Source of the DNA: Oscillospiraceae bacterium
GTDB taxonomy: Bacteria; Bacillota; Clostridia; Oscillospirales; CAG-272
Reading direction: 5' to 3'
DNA length: 22,208 nucleotides
Assembly (NCBI GenBank): GCA_015065205.1
Contig: SVQS01000012.1
Span: 1 to 22,208, forward strand
Shown piece after piece: positions 7,701-13,759 of the stretch. Under the pieces are notes generated by a model that worked only from the letters and a program-made list of their open reading frames with translations, did no database searches and was not told where the DNA came from. Each line of letters opens with the position of its first letter. The stretch's first letter is position 1. The translations under genes and the position numbers were made by a program.

Positions 7701-8467
7701 ACGCAATCGGGCATAGGAGAGGTAATGCTGTTAAATTTATAGTGCGCCAAAATCAGCGTGCTGTTATACACAACGTCACGCGTGGGGTCAAGAGCAATAG
7801 AAATGGAAGTGGTGCTTCTGTCAAGCGTTACAGGGAAGAGGCACAAGGGGGCGCGAATGCCAAATTCACCGTTTGAAAGGCAGCCTTGCACAAAGGGATA
7901 ACCGATGTAAAGGTCGTTTTGACCCTTGTCACGCATATCGCGAGAGCTTTCACGAATGAGGTTAACAAGATTCTTGTATCTCTCGCGAGCAGGATTGGTA
8001 CGGGGCAGGTCTTGATCAGCCGCCTCGGAAATTACCATCGGCTCGGTTGCGGAAAAGAGAATGTCAAGGGGATTGTAACGGCCATTTGCATCAAAAAGGT
8101 CAACCGCATACTTTGCCGCAAGCTTGGGCAAGAAGAGCATACGATTGGTTTTGTTAATGTTAATGAGCTTTTTGGAAAGCTCACGCAGTGTTTCCTCAAC
8201 GTGATCCGAAACCTGTGCGGCGCCACCACTAACCTTATCGCCGTTGATAACAGCAAGAAATTCAGGGGCAAAGTTCTCTACAAAAGCAGGGCCAACACCG
8301 GCAATGCTATAAAAGTCTGAGGCCTTTTTGGGCATCAGACGAGTCATTTCACGCAAGGCATCATCCGGGCAGACGGTAGGGGTTCTGCCAGTTTTTGCTT
8401 TTTCGCGTTCTCTTATTTGTTGACGCAAGAGATAGAGCGCTTCAAAGAGTTCAACATCACGTTCCAT
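4730..8467 (-). CDS. Helicase-nuclease: HRDC-like, DUF4011-like, SF1 helicase, MTES_1575/Vsr-like nuclease
   Basis: A 1245-residue multidomain protein, probably an ATP-driven nucleic acid translocase joined to a nuclease. In order: an HRDC-like helical domain (about 5-75), a DUF4011-like region beginning near ELSKKLININKTNRMLF (96-112), and an SF1 helicase core split by a long helical insert (about 430-800). Helicase motifs are Walker A GPPGTGKS (402-409), Walker B VIFDEASQ (828-835), GDHKQLRPS (855-863), HYRS (907-910), QGDERDV (1036-1042) and NVAISRAKK (1074-1082). The C-terminal domain (about 1143-1230) has LETEF, YRIDIAV (Asp1175), GIECDGK (Glu1189, Asp1191) and RIWSMDWW, typical of PD-(D/E)XK nucleases of the MTES_1575/Vsr class. 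All key residues are present. The ribosome site is AGGAAGG. It is a lone convergent/divergent gene with its own promoter. Architecture resembles the one-gene Hhe defence system; a repair role is the alternative. Confidence 0.85.
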   Translation of the reverse strand: MERDVELFEALYLLRQQIREREKAKTGRTPTVCPDDALREMTRLMPKKASDFYSIAGVGPAFVENFAPEFLAVINGDKVSGGAAQVSDHVEETLRELSKKLININKTNRMLFLPKLAAKYAVDLFDANGRYNPLDILFSATEPMVISEAADQDLPRTNPARERYKNLVNLIRESSRDMRDKGQNDLYIGYPFVQGCLSNGEFGIRAPLCLFPVTLDRSTTSISIALDPTRDVVYNSTLILAHYKFNSITSPMPDCVPEEINPDTFLQELLDFYSSNDIRIEYNSDELKKFTEYPGETFPKYTRGTLKLVHNIVVGKFPAYSNSIQRDFEQILNKGLVNRLVSDLVSDYGAIDFYSDHDDTKNDLDPRKSIPEDSLVYINALNSAQETVLHALNTTDELVVEGPPGTGKSQTITSLITQFVNQGKNVLMVSEKKTALDVVYSRLGTLSRYAVMMDDANNKNLFYSQLERLLLSTDANAPIEAPDLSPISAEIDTDVATLEIIADKLFKPGEFGVAPYKLYMENRRINLQNHEQIKTYKTIRTVITDELLHLNYDEISAIHKKFANGQLTNSLDHYQLTIERYPWFLKMKDDLSNYDLILFTDAIDEMILKVDEWRNQPFIKRQTSKGRLTKEIQNLTKNYFQKTGGSYTVRLMMEQPEAVKQSLKEFTAGYANLKPVVTSLTANENLYLAALRKIHKILAGTVTEWNDELYNTILFEYIQKFESENRTLIPKVDSFEKIISTMENNIKIKQELSRQRITKLLADDIKYITTSKRKGEISRAVESRRRSSVTKFVQKFDFEIFKALKIWLMTPEAVSEVLPQQNDLFDLVIFDEASQLYVERSIPSIARAKKVVIAGDHKQLRPSSLGDGRFEMEDMLDEDAEISAALEEESLLDLARFRYPDVLLNTHYRSKYEELIDFSNYAFYKGRLFVAPNTDKPEKPPIEVHQVTDAVWQGRANRKEAERVVELIKEFFATRQNNETIGVIAFNVSQRDMIYDVIDEESVKDPKFGSIVRAEMNRKDNGEDTGFFVKNIESVQGDERDVIMFSIGYAKNTSGRLIHNFGWLNQKGGENRLNVAISRAKKKIHIVTSFRPAELMLDDAKNDGPRILKRYLEYAFAVSREDHDEAEMILRSFGETYGIVAAPLETEFAQRVADALREKGYDIDTQVGIGGYRIDIAVRKGGKYVLGIECDGKLYSVASSARERDYHRQKYLESRGWKIKRIWSMDWWRDPQREIYNICEIVDNL

Positions 8468-8521
8468 TCAAAAATCCTTCCTTTATCCAAGAGTATGAGC
8501 TTACAAAAGTCTATTCATTTT

Positions 8522-8550
8522 AGTATAACATATTTTCAAATTTTCGTCAA
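8522..8550 (-). promoter_or_regulatory. Sigma-A promoter of the helicase-nuclease gene
   Basis: Read on the minus strand, TTGACG (8550-8545) and TATACT (8527-8522) are separated by 17 bases. The leader to the ATG at 8467 is about 48 bases and carries an AGGAAGG ribosome site. The promoter is strong-looking, so the gene is probably expressed constitutively. Confidence 0.8.
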
Positions 8551-8705
8551 GTTATTTTCGTCGTATTTTGGAACTTTTTTCAAAAAATAAATACCCGTCA
8601 AAAGGCAAGAAATCACCTAAAGCCTTGTTATTTTACCGATGAATTGAAATTGACAAAAAAATCTAAAAAAAATCAAAAAATTTTCAACTTTTTTTCAAAA
8701 ACCCC

Positions 8706-8734
8706 TTGTCAACGCGAAAAAAATAGTATATAAT
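8706..8734 (+). promoter_or_regulatory. Sigma-A promoter of the dcw cluster (mraZ)
   Basis: TTGTCA (8706-8711) and perfect TATAAT (8729-8734) with 17 bases between. Transcription would start near 8741, just ahead of the first MraZ box. Phased A-tracts upstream (8655-8680) may act as an UP element or bend. Confidence 0.85.
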
Positions 8735-8744
8735 AATAAGCAGA

Positions 8745-8780
8745 GTGGAGCAAAGTGGTGCAAAATGTTTCAAAGTGGAG
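8745..8780 (+). promoter_or_regulatory. MraZ operator: four 6-bp boxes at 10-bp spacing
   Basis: The boxes GTGGAG (8745-8750), GTGGTG (8755-8760), ATGTTT (8765-8770, degenerate) and GTGGAG (8775-8780) are each followed by the same spacer CAAA, giving an exact 10-base period. GTGG-type direct repeats with 4-5-base spacers ahead of mraZ are the known binding sites of MraZ, which binds as a ring-like oligomer. The array overlaps the start of the transcript, so binding should repress the whole cluster. Confidence 0.85.
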
Positions 8781-8824
8781 CAAATTCATCACGAGCAACC
8801 TGATTTTGTGAAAGGAGACACATT

Positions 8825-9247
8825 ATGTTCGGCGGAGAATATCGTCACAACAAGGATAGCAAAAACAGAGTTTTTATGCCTGCAAAATTGCGCGAAGAGC
8901 TCGGTGAGACCTTTGTCATTGCAAAAGACATTCGCGAAAAGTGTCTCAAGGTCTACTCGCTTGCCGGTTGGGAGGAATACATTGCCCCCCTCAAGGCACA
9001 AAACCGTAAGCTTTCCGAAAAAATATTGCGCTTTCTGCACGCATCTCTCACACAGGTCACACCCGACTCTCAGGGCAGAGTGGTCATTCCGCAGGAGCTT
9101 GTAGAATATGCGGCAATCGAGCGTAGCATTGTGGTGGTCGGTTGCGGCGATTACGCCGAGATCTGGGCCGAGTCCACTTATGATGTAAACAAGGCTCAAA
9201 TTGATGTAGCCGAGCTGATCGGCGAGCTTGAAGAGCTGGGGCTCTAA
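8825..9247 (+). CDS. mraZ: Transcriptional regulator MraZ
   Basis: DNA-binding regulator that, by family knowledge, represses its own dcw operon. The 140-residue length is normal. Two SpoVT/AbrB-type half-domains are visible: the first with DSKNRVFMPAKLR (11-23) and the second with DSQGRVVIPQEL, matching the MraZ DxxGRxxxP pattern. In the first copy the usual Gly is Asn (DSKNR). An AAAGGAG site precedes the ATG. It is the first gene of the cluster, with its own promoter and four operator boxes 45-80 bases upstream, which strongly supports autoregulation. The short C-terminal acidic tail (ELIGELEELGL) is as expected. Confidence 0.95.
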   Translation: MFGGEYRHNKDSKNRVFMPAKLREELGETFVIAKDIREKCLKVYSLAGWEEYIAPLKAQNRKLSEKILRFLHASLTQVTPDSQGRVVIPQELVEYAAIERSIVVVGCGDYAEIWAESTYDVNKAQIDVAELIGELEELGL

Positions 9248-9277
9248 TAAATAAGTAGAAAAGTAAGGAGAATGGCA

Positions 9278-10225
9278 ATGGAGGAGCAAATTTCGTTTTC
9301 GCATTATTCGGTGCTGCTGAATGAATGCATCGAAGCACTTGCCATTCGTCCTGACGGTATTTATATCGACGGAACCGCAGGCGGAGCCGGACACAGCTCT
9401 GTTATCGCATCCCATTTGGGAGAGGGCGGAAAGCTGTTGGCACTTGACCAGGATGCTACGGCAGTAGCTGTGGCAACCGAACGTCTTTCTCGCTTTGGCG
9501 AGAGGGCTGAGGTCGTGCACAGCAACTTTTGCGACCTTGCAAAGGTTTGCGCCGAGCGCGGCATTGAGCACATCGACGGTCTTCTTTTAGACCTTGGCGT
9601 TTCTTCCTATCAATTGGATACGGCAGAACGCGGATTTTCTTACCGTTCGGATGCACCCCTCGATATGCGTATGGATGCAACAAGATCTCTTACTGCTAAA
9701 AAAATCGTAAATGAATACTCCGAGGACGCCCTCAGACGCATCCTCTTTGAATACGGTGAAGAACGTTTTTCTTCACGAATTGTATCGAATATTATCCGCG
9801 CACGGCAAACGGCACCGATCGAGACCACAGGGGAACTGGTTGAGATCATCAAACGCTCCGTTCCGGCGCGCCACGGAGATGGCGGACACCATCCGGCAAT
9901 GCGAACCTTTCAAGCCTTGCGCATTGAGGTCAACGCCGAGTTGGATGTGATTGCTCCGGCAATCAAGTCCGCCGTGTCTCTCTTGAACAAGGGGGGACGC
10001 ATCGTCATCATCACCTTTCACTCGCTTGAGGATCGCATCGTCAAGCAGACCTTCAATTCTCTGGCAGGCGGTTGTACCTGCCCCAAGAACTTTCCGGTTT
10101 GCGTGTGCGGTAACAAACCGAAGGTGAATATTTTGACAAAGAAACCTATTCTGCCCTCCGCTGAGGAGTTAGCAGTCAACTCTCGCTCGCATAGTGCAAA
10201 GCTTCGCATTGCCGAAAAGCTGTAA
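9278..10225 (+). CDS. rsmH: 16S rRNA (cytosine-1402-N4)-methyltransferase RsmH
   Basis: Methylates N4 of C1402 in 16S rRNA using S-adenosylmethionine. The 315-residue protein has the N-terminal HYSVLLNECIEAL signature, the SAM-binding motif YIDGTAGGAGHS (29-40), LLALDQDA (53-60), DGLLLDLGVSSYQLD (100-114) and the C-terminal ITFHSLEDR motif, followed by the family's CTCP...CVCG cysteine segment. Two ATGs lie six bases apart. The AAGGAG site (9265-9270) is only one base from the ATG at 9272 but seven bases from the ATG at 9278, so 9278 (MEEQISF) is preferred. It follows mraZ by 30 bases, the usual order in this cluster. Confidence 0.93.
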   Translation: MEEQISFSHYSVLLNECIEALAIRPDGIYIDGTAGGAGHSSVIASHLGEGGKLLALDQDATAVAVATERLSRFGERAEVVHSNFCDLAKVCAERGIEHIDGLLLDLGVSSYQLDTAERGFSYRSDAPLDMRMDATRSLTAKKIVNEYSEDALRRILFEYGEERFSSRIVSNIIRARQTAPIETTGELVEIIKRSVPARHGDGGHHPAMRTFQALRIEVNAELDVIAPAIKSAVSLLNKGGRIVIITFHSLEDRIVKQTFNSLAGGCTCPKNFPVCVCGNKPKVNILTKKPILPSAEELAVNSRSHSAKLRIAEKL

Positions 10226-10262
10226 GAGTGTAAAATATTATTAATAGAAGGGACCAAGCGTT

Positions 10263-11150
10263 ATGAACTGCCAAGAGACACAACTGAATAATGCCTCTGC
10301 CGGTCGTATGCTTGAGATCAGTGCCGTACAAAAGGTAGAGAATATTACCGAGCAGTTTGCTCTGCGCGGTGTAGCAAAGGCCACCTTGGCCCAAAACATC
10401 GAACAAATTGCAAAAGAAAACGAGACCCGTAAAATTGCCCCCACAGCATACCGACTGTCATCTATGAGCGATGCTGCTATCAATGGTTGCTATCGCCATG
10501 GTAAAGAGAATATGTCAGGTGCCGATCTGGTACAATATTTTAACGAGACACGTGAAATTCGCACAAAAAAAGAGGATTTTTCTGTCATTCCTGCGCAGGA
10601 CGAGTCTGTTCTTGCCGGAGAAGCAGAAAAGCCTTGCCGCGCTGTGGTGAGGCATGAAGCCGGAGAGAGCTTGAAAGAAAAGCTTATCACTCTTCCTGCA
10701 CAAATCAAGGAATTACCCTCAAAAGTTTTCAACTATATCCGTACGTCGACCCCTGCGTGGTTCGATTTTTCACCCGTCGATACCACGCAATCGACTCGTC
10801 GGTTTCCGCTTTCGGCATTTGCCGCCATTATAGCGGTTGCTGTTTCTCTAATGCTCATTGTTGCAAGCTCTGTCATGATTCAGCATGGGGAAAAGCGTGT
10901 CAGCCAACTCACAGTCGAGCTCTCTGAGCTTGCAAATGAGGTGTCGGATCTGCAAAGTGAACTCGATGTTAAGAACGACCTTTTGCTCATTCGCGACATT
11001 GCAACCGATGAATTTGGTATGGTTGACGAAAAATACGTAAAAATGCAGTACCTTTCTATGGGCTCGGGCGATTCCATCGAGGTATTTGAAGAGGAAGAGC
11101 AAGAAAATGTGGGGATTTCTGCCATTTTGAGTGCAATTGGACTCAAATAA
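10263..11150 (+). CDS. ftsL: FtsL/DivIC-like division protein with long cytoplasmic extension
   Basis: Probable divisome scaffold of the FtsL type, which normally joins FtsQ/DivIB and DivIC/FtsB and activates FtsW with its PBP. The recognisable part is C-terminal: a transmembrane segment (about 183-205), a coiled coil (about 206-245, rich in Leu/Val heptads) and IRDIATDEFGMVDEKYVKM (243-261), which matches the conserved end of FtsL-family proteins. The 295-residue length is far above the roughly 90-150 usual for FtsL, because of about 180 residues before the membrane segment. This extension is polar, mixed-charge and resembles no domain I recognise. A GAAGGGA ribosome site precedes the ATG. 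The position between rsmH and the PBP gene is the canonical ftsL slot, which carries most of the weight in the name. Confidence 0.75.
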   Translation: MNCQETQLNNASAGRMLEISAVQKVENITEQFALRGVAKATLAQNIEQIAKENETRKIAPTAYRLSSMSDAAINGCYRHGKENMSGADLVQYFNETREIRTKKEDFSVIPAQDESVLAGEAEKPCRAVVRHEAGESLKEKLITLPAQIKELPSKVFNYIRTSTPAWFDFSPVDTTQSTRRFPLSAFAAIIAVAVSLMLIVASSVMIQHGEKRVSQLTVELSELANEVSDLQSELDVKNDLLLIRDIATDEFGMVDEKYVKMQYLSMGSGDSIEVFEEEEQENVGISAILSAIGLK

Positions 11151-11259
11151 GCGGTATTTATCATAATTTAGCCGTTCTCTTCATAATATAAAAGAGCATG
11201 GGAAAGCGAGGAGTACAGCCTCGCTTTTCGTGCAAAAATTGTGAGAAAGGAGCGGCAAA
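11151..11259 (+). other. Intergenic gap in the dcw cluster with hairpin
   Basis: This 109-base gap is longer than the other junctions inside the dcw cluster. It contains a hairpin with T4 (11201-11229) and an A/T-rich stretch (11151-11195) with CATAAT-like sequences, but no convincing -35 box. The PBP ribosome site GAAAGGAG is at 11244-11251. Confidence 0.5.
11201..11229 (+). terminator. Internal hairpin with T4, possible weak terminator or attenuator
   Basis: GGAAAGCGAGG (11201-11211) pairs with CCTCGCTTTTC (11219-11229) around a seven-base loop, with one G-U pair; the core GCGAGG/CCTCGC is perfect. The T-run is only four bases and partly inside the stem, so it would be leaky at most. It sits between the ftsL-like and PBP genes and could adjust PBP level relative to the upstream genes. 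Confidence 0.45.
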
Positions 11260-13692
11260 ATGGAAGAGAGAAAAAACGTTGGTGAGAGTCGGAGCGAAAG
11301 CAATCTTCATCCCAAAACAGTAGGGCGCGCAGCCATACTGTTGGGAGTTGCTGTTTTGCTCTTTTCTGCTCTTTTGGTGCGAATTTTTCTGCTGCAAACG
11401 GTAAAATACGAGCACTACCGTCAAAAGGTGCTTGAGCAAATCACCACCGAATCTTCCGTCAATGCCTCTCGAGGTAACATTTATGATGCAAACGGTGTGC
11501 TTTTGGCTACCAACATCACAACCTATCGCGTATTTCTTTCACCCTCTTCTATTGCGCGCGCGCAAAGCCTGCACGACCAGGAGGGAAGTAACATCCGTCT
11601 CGACACCCTCATTTCCGAAAATCTTTCGTCTATATTGAATGTCTCCTATGAGTTTGTTCTCAAGCAGACTACATACACAAAATATCTCGATCGTACCATT
11701 GCGCGCGAAGTGGATGAAGATACTGCCGATCTTGTTCGCGCATTTATCGATGAATACGATCTTGAACAAATGATCTATTTGGAAAGCACCTACACGCGCC
11801 ATTATCCCTATTCCGCACTTGCATCCCACGTTCTCGGTTTTACGGGAAGCGACGGAACGGGACTTTACGGTCTCGAATTTCAATATAACAAAATGCTCGC
11901 AGGTACAAACGGCCGTTATATTACGGCGCGTGACTCCTCGGGTAATGAAATGCCGTATGCGTTCAAGGAATACATTCCCGCGCAAAACGGATATCATGTC
12001 AATTCTACTATCGACGTTTTCGTGCAATCTGCACTTGAAGAGCAGTTAGAAAACGCATACCTCGAGTCAGGCGGGCAGAACCGCGCGGCAGGCATCGTAA
12101 TGAATGTCAAAACAGGTGCGGTGCTCGGTATGGCTGTCTATCCCGATTTTGACCTGAATAACCCCCGCGAGCTGGATGATCAGTCAATCGCAACCCTTCA
12201 AAGCTTTGATTATGAGGTAGGTAGCGACGCGTATAACACGCTCAAGCAAAATCTGCAACTGAATATGTGGGCGAACAAGGCCATTACCGAGTCCTACATC
12301 CCCGGTTCTACATTCAAGGTAATTACCGCTTCAATGGCACTGGAAGAGGATGTTGTCACTCTCGGTGAGAGTAACACGTGTACCGGCTCCTTGACTGTTT
12401 TGGGACGAAATATCCATTGCCACAAGGTTCGAGGACACGGCTCACTCACGTTTGCCGAGGGTATTCAGCAATCCTGCAACCCTTGGTTGATGAAGGTAGG
12501 TCTTCGCCTTGGAACAAATACCTTTTATAGTTATCTCAAGGCATTTGGCTATCTCGAAAAAACAGGCATTGACCTTCCCGGTGAGGGGGGCGGCGTCTTT
12601 GCGGCGCAGAGTGCCTTTACCGACCTTGACTTAGCTATTTATGCTTTCGGTCAAAACTTCAATGTAACTCTTATTCAGCAAATTACGGCTGTATCTGCCG
12701 TGGCAAACGGTGGATACCTTGTTACTCCGCACTTTGTTTCTTCCATCACCGACCAAAACGGAAACGTTATCAAGTCCTTTGATAACAACGTGCGCCGTCA
12801 GGTAGTAAGCGAGAGCGTTTGCCAGACTGTGGCAAAGATCTTGGAAGAAGGTGTTTCGGGTACAGGTGGTGCAAAGAATGCATACGTTGCGGGTTATCGC
12901 CTTGCCGCCAAAACCGGTACCTCCGAAAAGAAGGAACGCGAATGTCCTTTGTGCGGTTACACTGCAAATCTCAAAACCATCGAAGGCGTTGGAATGTTTG
13001 TTTGCAGTATTTGTAATTACACGGGTGCGCCCGAAGAATTCGCTGTCAGCGAAAAATACGTTTGTTCTACAGTGGCCTTTGCTCCTGCCGATGATCCGCA
13101 ATATGCCATCATCATTATGGTCGACGAACCCACAAAGGGAACGCTTTACGGCAGTGTTGTAGCCGCTCCTTACGTTGCAAACGTTATGGAAACCATCCTT
13201 CCGTATCTCGGCGTTGAAGCAGTTTACACCGATAAAGAACTCGAAAATATGGCAACAACGATTCCAAATTTTGTGGAATACACCGTTTCTGCCGCAAGAA
13301 ATTACTGCCAAAGAAATGGTCTTAATATTGAGATCGTAGGTGCAGATGAGGGCATTATCCGCCGTCAGTATCCCGAAAAGGGTACCGTGGTAGAGAAGAA
13401 TTCGGCAAGAATTTTGGTCTATGTCGATAAAGAAACCGAAACGCTTACCACAAAGGTTCCCGATGTTACGGGAATGAGCGCGGTTGCGGCAAATCAAGTA
13501 CTTATCAATGCGGGACTGAATATCCGCATACTCGGCACCAAAAACTATTTGAGTGGAACAGAAGCCACTGTAATTTCCCAATCTGTTGCCGCAGGCGAGA
13601 CCGTTCCGCTGGGCACAGTGGTTGAGGTCACCTTCCGTCATTTGGGTGACAAGGATTACGACGAGGATTGGACTCCTGATCTATCACATTAA
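11260..13692 (+). CDS. Class B PBP transpeptidase (FtsI/SpoVD/PBP2B-like) with PASTA domains and a zinc-ribbon-like insertion
   Basis: Septal (or spore) peptidoglycan crosslinking D,D-transpeptidase, working with FtsW. The 810-residue protein has a cytoplasmic N-terminus, a membrane anchor (about 22-46), a PBP dimerisation domain starting with NASRGNIYDANG (68-79), and a transpeptidase domain with STFK (350-353, Ser350 nucleophile), SCN (405-407) and KTGTS (551-555). Two PASTA domains follow (about 667-724 and 730-795). Odd feature: residues 558-597, directly after KTGTSEK, contain CPLCGY (562-567) and CSICNY (582-587), a treble-clef or rubredoxin-like Cys4 arrangement; the transpeptidase fold resumes at VAFAPADDPQYA. 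Cys374, Cys387 and Cys406 also lie near the active site, as in SpoVD. The ribosome site is GAAAGGAG. PASTA domains favour a SpoVD/PBP2B role; with only one such gene here it is likely the main division PBP. Confidence 0.9.
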   Translation: MEERKNVGESRSESNLHPKTVGRAAILLGVAVLLFSALLVRIFLLQTVKYEHYRQKVLEQITTESSVNASRGNIYDANGVLLATNITTYRVFLSPSSIARAQSLHDQEGSNIRLDTLISENLSSILNVSYEFVLKQTTYTKYLDRTIAREVDEDTADLVRAFIDEYDLEQMIYLESTYTRHYPYSALASHVLGFTGSDGTGLYGLEFQYNKMLAGTNGRYITARDSSGNEMPYAFKEYIPAQNGYHVNSTIDVFVQSALEEQLENAYLESGGQNRAAGIVMNVKTGAVLGMAVYPDFDLNNPRELDDQSIATLQSFDYEVGSDAYNTLKQNLQLNMWANKAITESYIPGSTFKVITASMALEEDVVTLGESNTCTGSLTVLGRNIHCHKVRGHGSLTFAEGIQQSCNPWLMKVGLRLGTNTFYSYLKAFGYLEKTGIDLPGEGGGVFAAQSAFTDLDLAIYAFGQNFNVTLIQQITAVSAVANGGYLVTPHFVSSITDQNGNVIKSFDNNVRRQVVSESVCQTVAKILEEGVSGTGGAKNAYVAGYRLAAKTGTSEKKERECPLCGYTANLKTIEGVGMFVCSICNYTGAPEEFAVSEKYVCSTVAFAPADDPQYAIIIMVDEPTKGTLYGSVVAAPYVANVMETILPYLGVEAVYTDKELENMATTIPNFVEYTVSAARNYCQRNGLNIEIVGADEGIIRRQYPEKGTVVEKNSARILVYVDKETETLTTKVPDVTGMSAVAANQVLINAGLNIRILGTKNYLSGTEATVISQSVAAGETVPLGTVVEVTFRHLGDKDYDEDWTPDLSH

Positions 13693-13759
13693 ATGAAATT
13701 GCAAGACAGACCTTCTGTCGGGAAGTTGAAAGAAATTTTCAAACCTGGAGGGAAGGGCT

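Larger units (their letters stand above)
8468..8824. other. Divergent regulatory region between the helicase-nuclease gene and mraZ
   Basis: No gene is seen in this 357-base stretch. It contains the minus-strand helicase promoter (8522-8550), an A/T-rich block with A-tracts spaced about one helical turn apart (8655-8661, 8665-8672, 8675-8680), the mraZ promoter (8706-8734) and the four MraZ boxes (8745-8780). The central part (8551-8650) shows no recognisable signal. Confidence 0.75.

Noticed and set aside
8650..8655. TTGACA-like hexamer as an extra mraZ promoter
   Set aside because: No acceptable -10 box lies 16-18 bases downstream; the 8706-8734 promoter is much better.
9272..9277. rsmH start at the first ATG (9272)
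   Set aside because: The AAGGAG site is only one base away; the second ATG at 9278 has proper seven-base spacing.
12631..13641. 336-codon open frame antisense to the PBP gene
   Set aside because: Shadow of the PBP reading frame; no start signal and Cys/Arg/Asn-rich composition typical of antisense frames.
13705..13719. GACAGA-CCT-TCTGTC hairpin between the PBP gene and murE as a terminator
   Set aside because: The stem is only six A/T-rich base pairs without a T-run, too weak to call.
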